This document shows positions 11,331 through 22,195 of a stretch of 64,000 nucleotides of DNA, piece by piece. The position numbers were made by a program, and so were the translations under genes. The stretch covers positions 20,676,216-20,740,215 of the forward strand of contig NC_091352.1 of the NCBI RefSeq assembly GCF_038502225.1. Direction: 5' to 3'. Source of the stretch: Cherax quadricarinatus (taxonomy: Eukaryota > Arthropoda > Malacostraca > Decapoda > Parastacidae). The notes under the pieces were generated by a model that made no database searches, had not been told where the DNA came from, and was given only the letters and a program-made list of their open reading frames with translations. Positions within the stretch are counted from its first letter, which is position 1. Every line of letters begins with the position of its first letter.

Positions 11331-11367
11331 TGTAGACGTTTCGCCATCCAGTGGCTTTATCAATACA
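11331..11367 (-). ncRNA. Hammerhead-like ribozyme motif (copy D)
   Basis: Read on the minus strand: helix I strand TGTA, core TTGATAA (11357-11363), one extra A, helix II GCCA/TGGC, GAAA, CGTC, then helix I partner TACA. Position 3 and position 8 of the core are U and A, which can pair in place of the usual C3-G8. AATAAAG follows at once. Helix III would be the self-complementary ACGU. Activity is untested. Confidence 0.55.
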
Positions 11368-11496
11368 GATTCTTGGACATAATTAGAAAACAGAACCATA
11401 TACAAAAGATGAGGTAATCAGTCCCTCAGCCTTGGAGGTGGTGTTTACAGCACCATGGTTGTAGAGATTCTGAAGCAAAGGTAAGGAGACTGGCGC

Positions 11497-11503
11497 TTAT
11501 ATA
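11497..11503 (-). promoter_or_regulatory. TATA-box-like element, left arm
   Basis: TATATAA on the minus strand, placed about 130 bp upstream of the ribozyme-like motif. It is a mirror of the one in the right arm. Its conservation in both arms only shows they are copies; promoter activity is inferred. Confidence 0.4.
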
Positions 11504-11751
11504 GGCGTCAGTGAATAGGGACGTGTAGCAGACGAGGGCATAGTCACTGGTAGGCGGGATTCCCCAGTGGAAGTAGGTCCTTCCCAAATTGATGGGCTAG
11601 TTGTAGAAGACGTGAAGAAGGTCATGCAGATGTCCGCTGAATCAAGATACCATGATGTTGCAGTGCCTGACAAGTTGTGCAAAACAGGTATACAATACCG
11701 CCTACCAGTAACTATGCCCTCGTCTGCTACACGTCCCTATTCACTGACGCC

Positions 11752-11758
11752 TATATAA
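11752..11758 (+). promoter_or_regulatory. TATA-box-like element, right arm
   Basis: TATATAA on the plus strand, about 130 bp upstream of the motif at 11891. An AATAAA signal-like hexamer (11927-11932) lies just beyond the motif, giving a short promoter-to-poly(A)-signal layout. Confidence 0.4.
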
Positions 11759-11890
11759 ACGCCAGTCTCCTTACCTTTGCTTCAGAATCTCTACAACCAT
11801 GGTGTTGTAAACACCACCTCCAAGGCTGAGGGTCTGATTACCTCATCTTTTGTATATAGTTCTTCTGTTTTCTAATTATGTCCAAGAATC

Positions 11891-11927
11891 TGTATTGATA
11901 AAGCCAATGGATGGCGAAACGTCTACA
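11891..11927 (+). ncRNA. Hammerhead-like ribozyme motif (copy C)
   Basis: TGTA (11891-11894) pairs with TACA (11924-11927) as helix I. The core is TTGATAA (11895-11901), then an extra A. Helix II is GCCA (11903-11906) with TGGC (11912-11915) and loop ATGGA. GAAA lies at 11916-11919 and CGTC at 11920-11923, so the would-be cleavage triplet is GUC, the classical one. An extra base between A9 and helix II has a precedent in a natural viroid hammerhead. Helix III exists only if two molecules pair through ACGU. Confidence 0.55.
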
Positions 11928-12089
11928 ATAAAGATAACCAGATGTTGCACAAGTGTCTTAACTTTCATCTTGTCGGTATTGTATACCTGTCTTGCACAAC
12001 TACACTAGTCTAACTGGTTATTGATTTAAATCGGACTGAAACGTCGTCATCAGTTTCTTACTTGCTGGTTATGTGTGTGTTATTGACAC

Positions 12090-12390
12090 AAACCTAGCTA
12101 GCTGACATCAAAGGCATAATATCTACTATACAGAAAGCCTTAGGCTATGCAGAGTATTTTGGGTAACCTTGGTTAATCTTGTCCCCTAGGGTGCGAATCA
12201 TAAGTCGGCTAACCCCAGGGTACCTGGTGTTATCCTGGTGCTACCCTGGTCGGCTAACACCAGGATACCTATTTGTTGCTCGGTGAACAGGGTTAGTGGG
12301 AGTAAGGAAATATGACCATTGTTTCACCCGTGTCTGGGAGCGATCCCGGACACTCAACTGAAGACGCTACCAACTAAGCCACGATCACCC
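12090..12390 (-). mobile_element. tRNA-headed SINE
   Basis: The minus strand starts with a tRNA-like head: A box TGGCTTAGTTGG (12370-12381 reversed) and a degraded B box near CGGGATCGCTCCC. It continues through a body with GTTAGCCGAC twice (a local duplication) and ends near 12090. Fragments of the same body lie at 20.12-20.25 kb (plus) and 29.44-29.56 kb (minus). I recall this family as common in decapods. Confidence 0.75.
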
Positions 12391-15300
12391 GTTTTCTCTT
12401 ATACCTTGCGAGTGTCTGCCAAAATTTTCTCTTCTCCTTGTGATGTATATGAACATTATATGTCTGAATACAGAAAACTTAACGTAAAAGACATGTGTTT
12501 TTGTTCTTCGTACTGCGCATGAACATGAGGTGACTTGATGCAAATATTCAAAAATGGCGTTAAGTAAATGGACACATATGTAAATAATGTGACATTTTGA
12601 GGCAAACTTTCTCTGTCCAGGAGCATTTGTGTCCATTTAACTAACATTTTATTGCTAATTCTGTCATTATTACTAAGAATGTTAAGAAGGAAGTTTATAG
12701 GTACTCCTCGAAGTATTAGTTTTAATATCAGCGTGAGCGCCTCTTTCTCTCTTGTGCTTTAAAAAATAACATAAATGATGTAACAAGTCTTATGGAGATA
12801 TCTGAAAAACTACACCTATATCCACCTCACTGGTGTCCACTTGAACAATAAGGTAATTAAAGTCAAGCCTCGCCAGCACGGGTATCGTAGGGAGCAGGAG
12901 TTCCAATTTTTTTTTTAACTAATATTTTGCCAGAGCGCTTTTAAGGGATTTGCAACATTTGAGAAATGTGAACAGAAAAACCTGTAAAATTCTAACATGC
13001 CAAGAAAATGCATTAGTGCTTTTCTAGTACAAGGGAGCTTAGTATTGGCACGAGCCTCTATCATGGATGTTATTGGTCATACTTCAGAGGGGCCAGTGAC
13101 GTGTCCTAGGAAAATTACTTTGGAAGTTCTTGATTTGTTTACTGTTTTTACAGGTTTGACAGTAAAGTGGAACTGACGAAGCTTAGTACATAAAGCTTGC
13201 AGCTATTGTAAGCGTTGGTCCCCATGTATTGCTACGATGAGGTCATCCGGATACGCTTCCATGGTGCAATATGGCAGGCGCCATTCGCATTTTGATTACC
13301 ATAATCATATTGAAGAGATATTCTCTTGCAGTAAAAGAAGCGTTTTTTTTATCTTGTGTATCAAAGATGCTTGATAGTAACCTTTCAAAAGATAGTTTAG
13401 ATATGAACTTAGCACGGCCCACTAAGTCACTGATATCCATTAAATCTAGTTAAAGCATTCACCTTGAGATAATGTGTGTACATTTGTTGTTCCGTCTGGT
13501 TTAGAGATGCACAAACTGGTTGGAACTCGGGGGTTAATGCTGATTTTGATAAGTTTCCAGCCAGAAAATGAAACTCTGCCTGTAATATATCATTCTGAAA
13601 CATACAGCTCTGTGTAATAAGTAATGCAACAGCCATATCATGAAAACACAGCTTACATAACAGAGGAATATCTCGAATTATAAACTGGTATAGCGCTTAC
13701 TTTTGATGATAGTTGGCTTTACTTCTGGAGAGATCACATACCAACTCAACTGAATTACATATCTCTGTATTGTTCGGAGGGGGAGCCGCGGAAGGTACGT
13801 TTTTCAATCCTATTTGTTCTATTGGATCTCTTCCCTAACTCCTAAATGCATAAATGTAAGTGTTGATATAGAGTACAATGGAGCAGCCCAAGGTATGCAA
13901 ATTGTCTGGAAAGTAGTACATGTTCTAATATGGGCAGTCAGATAAATTGTCATTCTTGTCCAATAAAACTTAGTCTATTTTAGCTAATTTTTTTTTTGAG
14001 ACCTAAATGGCTAGCCATGAGACTATTAATCTTCACTGTGGGTATTTGGTGCCTCGGTGAGAACTGGAACACTAAGACATTTTTCAGCTTCTACAACTGA
14101 TTGTCCCTTGTACCAGGCGTGGAAACCCTTTGCATTAGACTGAGAGTTTTATAACACGCTATATTCTTATTTCCGATTCTTGCTCTGTGACTGCTTCTGC
14201 AATTGCTCTGTAAAGTTGCTGACAACTTACTCCAAAACATCAAGATTTTTTTTAAAGGACAGAACCCCAGGTTTGATTCCTTTAAAGAGGGACTCAGCAG
14301 GACTATCAACACACCAAACAGGCAATTCAAGCTGATTTTACCGTCATGACTAGTATCGTCAACATCCTGATCCAGTGCGAGCACACGACGCATTAAGTGT
14401 CACAGCTGTCACTGGTAAACGATCTGGTATCGGGAGCTTGGCATGTCCCAGTTATCACACTTTTACTGGTGGGAGTGGTATATCCTGAATATTAATACTA
14501 CATAGCAATTTTGGACGAAATTTGAATTATCACGTGGGCATTTGAAATGGTTTGGATTAAGTGGTACCCGTGGTCTCTGCTCTAAATTGATGTAGGCCAG
14601 CAAGTTATGAGTAGTAACCCATGACAAACGATCTAGTCGCGTTGCTACCTAAAACACTGCTGGCGAACATGACCCAGCGTATTGCAGTGACAACACCTGA
14701 ACCTGGCTTTGAGGCCTACCCTAATTTTAATATCGTGCCTTACCTGGCCATACAAAAGTCATCTGTTATTAAGTACTTCGCTACACGTGCTGGCTAAGGT
14801 ACACGAGGCTCGTCCCTTGCTTTGCCTTAGTGCAATGAACTCTGGCAGTGCATGTTCATATGTGCTACATAATTATCATACAGTTCGTTAAACTTGACCG
14901 ACGAGAACTTTACCTTCAACTTGTACTCGAAGACCACAAATCGTATTAGCTACAAGATACTCATGTCAGGACTTATTTAGCCAAGTTGTCGAAGTCGCGG
15001 CCCATCAGGAACTCTGCATCAACTTATAAGTGCTCCTTTTTTGCCCATGAAAAAATCGGGACGTTTCTCGCCCCTGTTAAATGAGGTCACGGAATTTTGG
15101 TACGTAGCCGGTACCAACGCAGATGGTTGGAGGTCTCTCCACTTAACTGCAACGACTAAAATCTTTTGAGTATCCGCCACACCTGAGCAAAACAGTGCAG
15201 CCCAGTATTAGTATTGTTTTAGCATGTTTAAAGCGGCGGTCTAATTCACAAAGATATCGGAACCTCGATCCAGGTGAGCCTAGCATTTTCCAATGAGAGC

Positions 15301-16423
15301 AGCACCATTACAGACATTGAATCCCAGCTGCTGCTGCTCATCCACAATAATACAGCTGTCTAGTGTCATTCTGCCCACAATTTTTATGCATTTTTCGTTC
15401 TCGCCTCGCCTGTTTCCTTTGCCATTGCTCAGCACCCATTGGTCAGCCAGCAATCCACGTCTGCGCACAGTCAATAGATATCTGACTCGCTAAATATGGA
15501 AAAGTAGGAACTTGAACCCAGGGAAAATGAGCCCTAAAACTATTTAAGAATCGTTCGCCATGGGTACAAGCTCCACCCGTTCCATGATTTTTTTTTCAGG
15601 TAGCTTATATGGCCTAAAAAGTATTTATCAGCAATTTGTGTTGCATGCTGCTCACACTTCCTCGACTAGCACCGTTGTTTTGAAAAGTATTCTACGTATC
15701 CTTTTAAGGTCTCTAACAGACCTACTGAAACTTAACAGTTGTGGTTAAAAGTTAAGTTTTATATGGATGGAACGTATACAGTTATTTATTTTTTCACTCC
15801 TAGATAGAACAAAAGATGTTAGAACTTTCAGCTGCGTGAATTTCGTAACCCAACCATTTCCTCTTCTGTAGTAATTCGCAAACTCTCTAAATCAGTTTTT
15901 CATCACTTTCATCTTGCAACTGAAATTTTGACAACTTTTGTATTCAATGCCTGCTTGTTGTGCCAGCCGCCATATTGCAGCAATGATAACAATAGAAGTG
16001 TTAACAGATTCTTTTGCACTACTAGCCTACACTTTTTAACTAGACATTTTAATTAAGCTACGATGAGGCTCACATGTTAAGTGGGAGTATTTTGAAAAGG
16101 CGTGAAGAGAAAGACTGTAGGTGACTTCATAAACAAATTAAATTCTCAAAAGCTAAGTCTCAGAGTATAAACACGGTAAGTTATAACTGAATTCTAATCT
16201 AAAGTTCTTCATCTCTTAATTTTAAATCTTAAAGTTTCCTAGCATTATATTCTAACTTTAAATTAAACTGGAATGTTGCTGGCAGGATTTAAGATTCGTA
16301 TAATTGGCTCCATAACTTGTAAATAAACTGAAATAAATCTCTGCTGAGAGAACACTGACATCCATCCTGTGTACGGACCTCTTGAATGTTTCGGAAATGT
16401 ATATAAATAGTTGGGAGAACGTA
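12391..16423. other. 4-kb unassigned DNA
   Basis: This is the longest stretch with almost no tandem repeats. Open frames (for example 14091-14393 minus, 100 residues, and 15280-15474 minus) show no motif I know. Around 14.6-15.5 kb the base composition is less AT-rich than its neighbours and could be an old, unrecognised element. I cannot assign any of it. Confidence 0.3.
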
Positions 16424-16563
16424 CAAGTTGATAGATTAGATATGTGCAACACTCCTGTATCTCTGTGGAAACATTTCACTACACAGTGGAGATGAAGCAT
16501 CCTTGTGGCGGAACATTTCTACAATAAAGACAACGAAGTGTTGCGCATGTCTAATTTATCATG
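16424..16563. repeat. Degraded inverted pair of hammerhead-like modules
   Basis: The left half (16424-16490) read on the minus strand gives CCACTGTGTAG, ATGTTTCC, TACAGG and GTTGCACATATC; the right half (16489-16563) read on the plus strand gives GATGAAGC, TTGTGGCGGAACATTTC, ACAATAAAGACAACG and GTGTTGCGCATGTCTAAT. Both are recognisable family members pointing outward from a shared centre. Core residues are mutated in both. Confidence 0.65.
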
Positions 16564-17002
16564 TTAAGGAAAACTGGCAAGCAGATCCACTAAACGTTAG
16601 AGGTTTTGATATGATCTATGATATATATTATAAAAGTCACAACACTGGCTACCACATAGAGGAAAATCTTAACTTTCACCTATATTGAGCCAGTCAATCT
16701 TGGTGTCAGTGTGTGACCAGGTAAAAGTTCTTAAATCATTATTTTCTCTTATGCCAAATGAATGGGGGTTTAGATACCATATCTCTATGTTTTTCGTCCT
16801 GTGAATCGGGAATACTTCATACCACGGAAATGTTACCCATAGTTTTCTGAGTACTGAATTTGCTCGACTTATTCCCTGTGGAAAACTGCCGTTTGAGTTT
16901 GAAACAGTCTGAGATATGATCGCCAGCCATATGACAGTAATGGCTCTACGTCGACTCGGAAGTCTTTTATCTTTGTTTCACTTGCAGCTTCCGTCTTCAT
17001 AT

Positions 17003-17008
17003 CTCCCT

Positions 17009-17087
<79 letters not shown>
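17003..17087. repeat. (CT)n microsatellite
   Basis: Over 35 CT units after a short CCTC lead-in. It creates an RE-dipeptide frame on the minus strand, which is not a protein. Confidence 0.97.
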
Positions 17088-17089
<2 letters not shown>

Positions 17090-17091
<2 letters not shown>

Positions 17092-17830
17092 AGAATTGAT
17101 TCACCTCCATGATGGCTGTAAATTCCTTTTGCCTCCAGAACTAGAGTCAACGTGTGATCCCCCAGGAAGACCCTCACCTCCTGACCAGCCATCTCTAAAA
17201 AGTTGTCCATCAGAAGTAATTGCATCAAGTCACTGACGTTAGACTCCAGACAGCTAATAAAATCCACTTACGATTGCTCAGACTGACTCCCGCTCAACTT
17301 AGTCTCATCTGTATTCAGGACGAATGCATTTTTATGCACTGAACATAGTTGTTCACAAAATGCTGTAGTTAGAGAAGCCTTATCACCCACGAAAGAAGTG
17401 AATTCCGGTTCTGTACCATACACCGCCGTGTGAAGAAGAGCTATCCAAGGCTTGACTAGCCACCGCAAAGCCTGATTTTCAAATGCTTCAAAAAATGCTC
17501 TTGACTCCGGCTCTTACTCAGAGCCTGAGCCAAAAACATTGATTTTGGTACTTTAAAATATTCATCCCAGGTACCACGATATTGTCTCGTCTTCTCTCTA
17601 TAATATTCTTAAGTAAACGCGCAATGTTTCCTCGTCCGCTCAAGTGTAAATTTCACCAATTCGAGTGCCAACGAAGCAGATTGATCCTGTGACCAACCTG
17701 GGCAACCACCATTTGCTTCTGTTAATATTGGATTATTAAGTAAACATTCAGGCGTATGATCAGCATCATTACGAGCAAGGAAACAGCGGGGATCAAAGAC
17801 TAATGAGATCTCCCAGAACAACAGACACCA
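17090..17830 (-). pseudogene. Possible decayed coding sequence, unknown
   Basis: Three minus-strand open segments (17821-17609, then in the same frame to about 17460, then 17468-17090 in another frame) together have only three stops or shifts in about 740 bp and ordinary amino-acid composition, with stretches such as FDPRCFLARNDADHTPE, GTWDEYFKVPKSMF and LRWLVKPWIALLHTAVYG. I recognise no family. It may be a gag-like or host-derived pseudogene fragment, or chance. The CT microsatellite at 17003-17087 truncates it. Confidence 0.3.
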
Positions 17831-18299
17831 AAAGATGACATACTGGATGAATCAGACCTTAGCTTGTTGTGAATTAGCTTACGCTGCTGCGCAGCAGTCA
17901 GTATTGACATTCAATGCCAATAGAACGAGCAAAACGCCAACAATACTGTAGATATAGCCTGTGCAAGAATTGCAAAGTATATGCCGTCACTAAATACCTC
18001 ACACGCTCAGGTAACACTACCCAGCCAGCACTAAACATAAGCGTGACCTGGTAATATTCTCAGTGCACGGAAGCTGTAACACACTAAGCAATGTAAGACA
18101 ACAGAGCGCTGTGCAAATGAACAAATTGCTTCAGAACAAGAAACCTCATATTACGAACACGTGTATAATAAGTAAGACCTGTAGTATTTGTCCGTACCAC
18201 AGGTCTTACTTAGCGTACATGTCTCCAGACTTGGTCTCCAGACCACGAACAAACTTCCAAAATATAAGGTAGACGAACACAGAAGGTATAGTGTGAGAG
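17831..18299. other. Unassigned DNA with a perfect short hairpin
   Basis: The only structure I see is a 12-bp perfect inverted repeat, AGTAAGACCTGT (18171-18182) and its complement (18199-18210), with a 16-nt loop. Confidence 0.6.
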
Positions 18300-18402
18300 G
18301 TTAGGTTTGGTAAGGTAATGTTTGTCAGGAAACATGACAAGTGTTTCCCGACGTTGGAGCTTTTGTTTATCCGACCGAGGCCTTCCGCTTGGTTACCGGT
18401 CC
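18300..18402 (+). repeat. Dispersed element D copy
   Basis: It reads GGTAAGGTAATG, GTCAGGAAACATGACAAGTG, TTTCCCGACG, TTGGAGCTTTTG and CCGAGGCCTTCCGC in the same order as the minus strand of the 8.7-9.0 kb copy without its SINE. It is preceded by GGTTAGGTTTGG. Confidence 0.75.
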
Positions 18403-19099
18403 ACAACTTTAAAAACTATGTTTAGTGTGAGGTTCCGTATATTCCCTCCACTCCAGCAGAGCAGCAAAGTGTTACTGAGTGAGAGAGCAAAGTCAGTTCA
18501 CTCACTGCAATTGCCCTTTGACCTCGTACAAAGAGACCACTGTGTGTGTACTCAGGCAACCTCAGTGAGAGTGCCCCTAAGAAGGTGTGCGGAAACACAA
18601 CATCAAATTGGCTGGTGAGCAAACTCCTTCAGTAGGTTGATATATGAACCTGACAGTAAATCAAAGTGACCGGGTTTCCCCAGTCTGTTACTCCAGCTTA
18701 ACTGCCAGTTTAGCTGGTACAAAGGGAATGCAGAAGGGAGAGGTATGATAAAAGCTGAATAAATTGTTGCATACTAGGTATGTCACCCCACATGCATCCG
18801 TTCGCGCACACGCACGCGCACAGAAAGGAGAGTACAAAGAAAGGCTTTCAGCCGACCTGTAATAACTGCAGGATTGGTTTGAGTTCAATTCCTGCAAATG
18901 CAAAGTTATGAAAACTGGGGAAGGAGAAAGATCAGAAATTGAGTACAGGTGTGAGGTGTTGAAGGCTGCAAACCTCATTCAAGGAGAACCTAGTGGTCAA
19001 TAGAATATCCGGCAAGTCGACCGAGGTACATTCAAATCAAACAAAGTTTGCACCATTTTAGCATTTGACAAATCTAAGATTAGCATTTAAGAAATATCA
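18403..19099. other. Unassigned DNA
   Basis: No recognisable element. Overlapping open frames on both strands at 18322-18622 lack motifs. Confidence 0.3.
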
Positions 19100-19400
19100 G
19101 TAAAGAACCATTCATACTATATACTGCACATGTCAGATCCATCTTGCAGTGCAGAGCACCAGCATTTTTAAACCACCTCTGATCAAGCATGTCAAGAGAA
19201 TGGAAAGAGAGCAAAGGTTCGCAACGAGGCTACCGTTGTCATGGGTTATGAGGAGAGACTAGAGCAACTACATTTAATGACATTAGTGAATTGGACTAGT
19301 GGAAATATGACAAAAGCTTATGGCACTCATAGGAATCGAGAGGTGGCAGGGACAACCTGTTCAAGAAACGGGAAACGGGTACATGAGTGCTAATTTGGAA
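19100..19400 (+). pseudogene. LINE C-terminal relic
   Basis: Across shifting frames the plus strand reads TAHVRSILQ, KHVKRMEREQRFATRL and GGRDNLFKKRETGT. The pattern matches the region after RT in many LINE proteins (HVRPILEY, then a KVQRRAT-type motif, then DNLF). It is strongly decayed and probably of a different family from the CR1-like element at 2.7 kb. Confidence 0.5.
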
Positions 19401-19576
19401 GCCGAAAACCAAGAAGAGGTAACAGGGACGTCAGAAATTATTTATGTCAACCTTGTAATATTCGGGAATTTGAATGATCTGGACAACTAAGAGAATGAAT
19501 CTGGATCCATACACAGCTTGATGAATAGATAGAATAGAAATTACGAAGTCGGGAGAGAATAAACCAATTAGCAGCC

Positions 19577-19745
19577 AATGTAAGCTACAGGACAGGAAGC
19601 TGAGACTCTGCAACCGCAAACAGGTAAGTACTTACACACTCACTATAGTTAGCATGTAGTTAGCAGAAAGTGAACTTTGTAACTGCAAAACTGAGTAAAA
19701 GAACCTGAGATTCGACCCTTGCAACCACAAATTGGTAAAAACTCG
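19577..19745 (+). repeat. Two SINE 3'-end-like segments
   Basis: Two segments with the pattern CTGAGACTCTGCAACCGCAAA-CAGGTAAGTAC (19600-19632) and CTGAGATTCGACCCTTGCAA then CCACAAATTGGTAAAAACTC (about 19700-19742) lie in direct order. The same pattern appears at 21071-21121 and 57488-57545. Confidence 0.6.
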
Positions 19746-21070
19746 TAATTTTCTTTATTGTGTCTAAGCTTCACGTGACAATGTAACACAATGAATGCAA
19801 TTCTGTTTTCATATATCGGCGTTCACTACAACCTGATACAAACTATGTTAACATTTAACGTGATTCTGGATATGAATCATTAATTTCCACCACCTTGTTA
19901 TGGCAGAGAGAGAAAAAATAAGCAAAGTTGCCTTTGCGAGTGGATTCCGTTATCGATCTGGCGAATGTAACAGTAATATGTGTCCTTGCACGGGCAGAAA
20001 AGAAATTTCTGATTGTGTTGTGTCCCGTGACTCAATCTCACGGCCTTGGACTACCGGAGACGTGTGTGGATATTATATGAGGCATGTTTCTTTACACTTG
20101 CTGCCCCTTCCCCTCCCTCATGCCTGCTCACCTAGCAGTAGGTGCATATCCAATTTTATTAAACTCTAGTGGGTCACATCCTGGGTAAGAAGACCATAAC
20201 ACCTTAATAGAAATATGTCACAGTAGTTGGTTAACCCTCAGGTGTAACGTTGTCTACTAAGACTTTTCACTGGATAGATTATGCATTGTCATAAGCAAAT
20301 TTTATAAGCTTTTTCTTAATTTATTATGAATGGTCGGTTCGGGGGATAGTTTCAAGAAGGTGGATTTCTCAGATAGTCTCCAATTCCTTAAATAATCTGA
20401 ATGCCTTTCAATTTCCCAGGCGCTGTATGATCCTTACGGTCTTAGCGCTCTTAATGAATGTAATAATGTCCACATTACTTATTATTTTGTTCATTAATTC
20501 TCCACTTCAACATCTACAAATGTTGTATACATGCCGGTACAGTGCGCTAACAGATAATACATACCAGTTAGCACAATACACTAACATACATTACCTATCA
20601 TTTTTAGGAATACCCTGAAAGGATTTTTTTTTATATTTATGTAAAATCCATACCATGTCATACATAAAGCCTGAAATGATATATAAACTCCAGAACGCTT
20701 GTTACCTCATACACAAACTGTGTTTAACAGTTTAGGTAAACAGGAAAACGCAATTATGAAATGTTAACATAAACAGAAACATAAATTACAGAAAACACAA
20801 ACATAAGTTGCGCCCTAACCACGGCCTCGAAAAGTTAATCACAACCCACCGAGGAATATATGATCCATATGTACATACAATTTTACGAGTGCCGCAAAAA
20901 AAAAAAAGAAAAAAAAATACCGGTACATAGCAAGTTTTATGTATTACACAAAAATATACGTAATACACACGTGTATACATTGCCTCCACGTGAATGAAGG
21001 TGGGGACCAACCTATAAGTGCAAACCATACACACCCCTAACACCCACATCCATCCAAGAACACAGTTACG
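19746..21070. other. Mostly unassigned; two SINE fragments
   Basis: It contains a plus-strand fragment of the tRNA-headed SINE body (20120-20250: GCTCACCTAGCAGTAGGTGC, then GGGTCACATCCTGGG) and a fragment of the 156-bp SINE (20375-20470: AGGCGCTGTATGATCC, TTAGCGCT). The remainder is AT-rich with an A-rich tract at 20896-20920. Confidence 0.6.
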
Positions 21071-21121
21071 AGGGGCCAGGAGCTCGGACTCGACCCCCCG
21101 CAACCTCAACTAGGTGAGTAT
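21071..21121 (+). repeat. SINE 3'-end-like segment
   Basis: GGGGCCAGGAGCTCGGACT, CGACCCCCCGCAACC and ACTAGGTGAGTA. This is the cleanest copy of the pattern also seen at 19.6 and 57.5 kb. Confidence 0.6.
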
Positions 21122-21931
21122 ATACACACACACCTGCCATACCTTACTACGCGATTACGCCCTGAGGCAGAAGCCTGTCTCACAATCTAAACAAACTAGG
21201 AACATGTAACGGTATCATGAAATATCAATACGTAAAAAGTTGACAGAGTAATGCTGTGTTTGTTGTTACCTAAATACCATATATAAAGGCAATAAAACAA
21301 CACATACTTGCCAAAAGAACATAAATACACCCTGAAAGGAATTATCTATAATCTGGAGTTATAAAACTATTGAAACAAATGTTAGTTTTAGACAAAATTC
21401 CATCACCATTCACATGAACTTACCAACTTTGTCAACTTGGTCAAGATTGATTACCCAAGTAAGCCAAACTTGTATTCCTTTGTGTTAAACTGCGTGCGGC
21501 ATTTGTCTAAACATCACGAAATACGTTTCGCTGGGGAAAAATGTGAACTAAAGTCAGTTAAACTGTACCTACGTTCGATTATCGGTACGAGACTCGAGTA
21601 TACCCTACATCAAGTAGAGACTGATATACGGTATACTCACCATTGCTCGCTTAGAGACTTCTAAGCCAGCAGTGCCTAAGGGTTATACCCTGGCAATTGA
21701 GAACCTCATCAAGGCGAGACACATCAGAATCAACACCATTGGCGAGAAAGACGAGTTTTCATTAATTTCAAAATTTCCTACAACCACGATAAATAAGAAC
21801 AATTTAGAAAGCTTTTCAATCCTTCAAGTATTTTTCACACTTAAAGACTAATCATCACGTATGATTTAGAAAAAGTACAAAATACCAACACTATGGTAAT
21901 ATATACGCATGCAATGTAATAACATCCTTTA

Positions 21932-22195
21932 TTGGTAACGAGGTCTTTTTTAAGTGTCACTGGTAAAAACGTTACCAATAAAGCATCTCATTACACTGCA
22001 TTGTTATGTTCCCTGTATGGTTTATCTAATACTCACAAGCCCATCATTCCCATGAGACCTGTAACAACTGGTATTGGCTACACTCCACACAGGTTGACAG
22101 GCTCCCTCGTTAAACACGGGTCGAAATTATCTGACGCGATTAGTAGTACGAGCACAGGTGGTAGGTTAAAGTACTGTAGCCCGTGGTCGTAAAAC
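21932..22195 (+). pseudogene. Penelope-like element RT, N-terminal part
   Basis: An 86-residue open frame includes LYGLSNTHKPIIPMRPVTTG, then IGYTPHRLTGSLVKHGSKLS and DAISSTSTG. The YGLxKxHK...RP(I/V)xSxIG pattern is characteristic of the Penelope-like RT and is not found in LINE or LTR RTs. Penelope-like elements encode an RT fused, in most families, to a GIY-YIG endonuclease. The next expected motifs are missing downstream; a same-strand piece reappears at 24.76 kb, so the copy was probably split by later insertions or deletions. Confidence 0.75.

Larger units (their letters stand above)
11305..11953. repeat. 650-bp inverted repeat of promoter-ribozyme cassette
   Basis: A left arm (11305-11557, minus orientation) and a right arm (11698-11953, plus orientation) are about 255 bp each and nearly identical as reverse complements, separated by 140 bp. 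From the centre outwards each arm holds a TATATAA box, about 130 bp of leader, a hammerhead-like motif, AATAAAGATAACCA and ATGTTGCACAAG. The spacer piece 11676-11700 is itself complementary to 11975-12000, so the arrangement is nested. The order resembles a promoter-to-poly(A) unit copied head to head. Confidence 0.9.

Noticed and set aside
12333..12392. A functional tRNA gene
   Set aside because: A and B boxes are present but there is no acceptor stem or anticodon arm that I can fold; the body continues as a SINE.
14091..15493. Decayed LTR-retrotransposon coding region
   Set aside because: Composition hints at an old element but no protease, RT, RNase H or integrase motif could be read in any frame.
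21437..21664. Upstream part of the Penelope-like protein
   Set aside because: I could find no Penelope-like motif in this 75-residue frame, and its frame and spacing do not connect to 21932.
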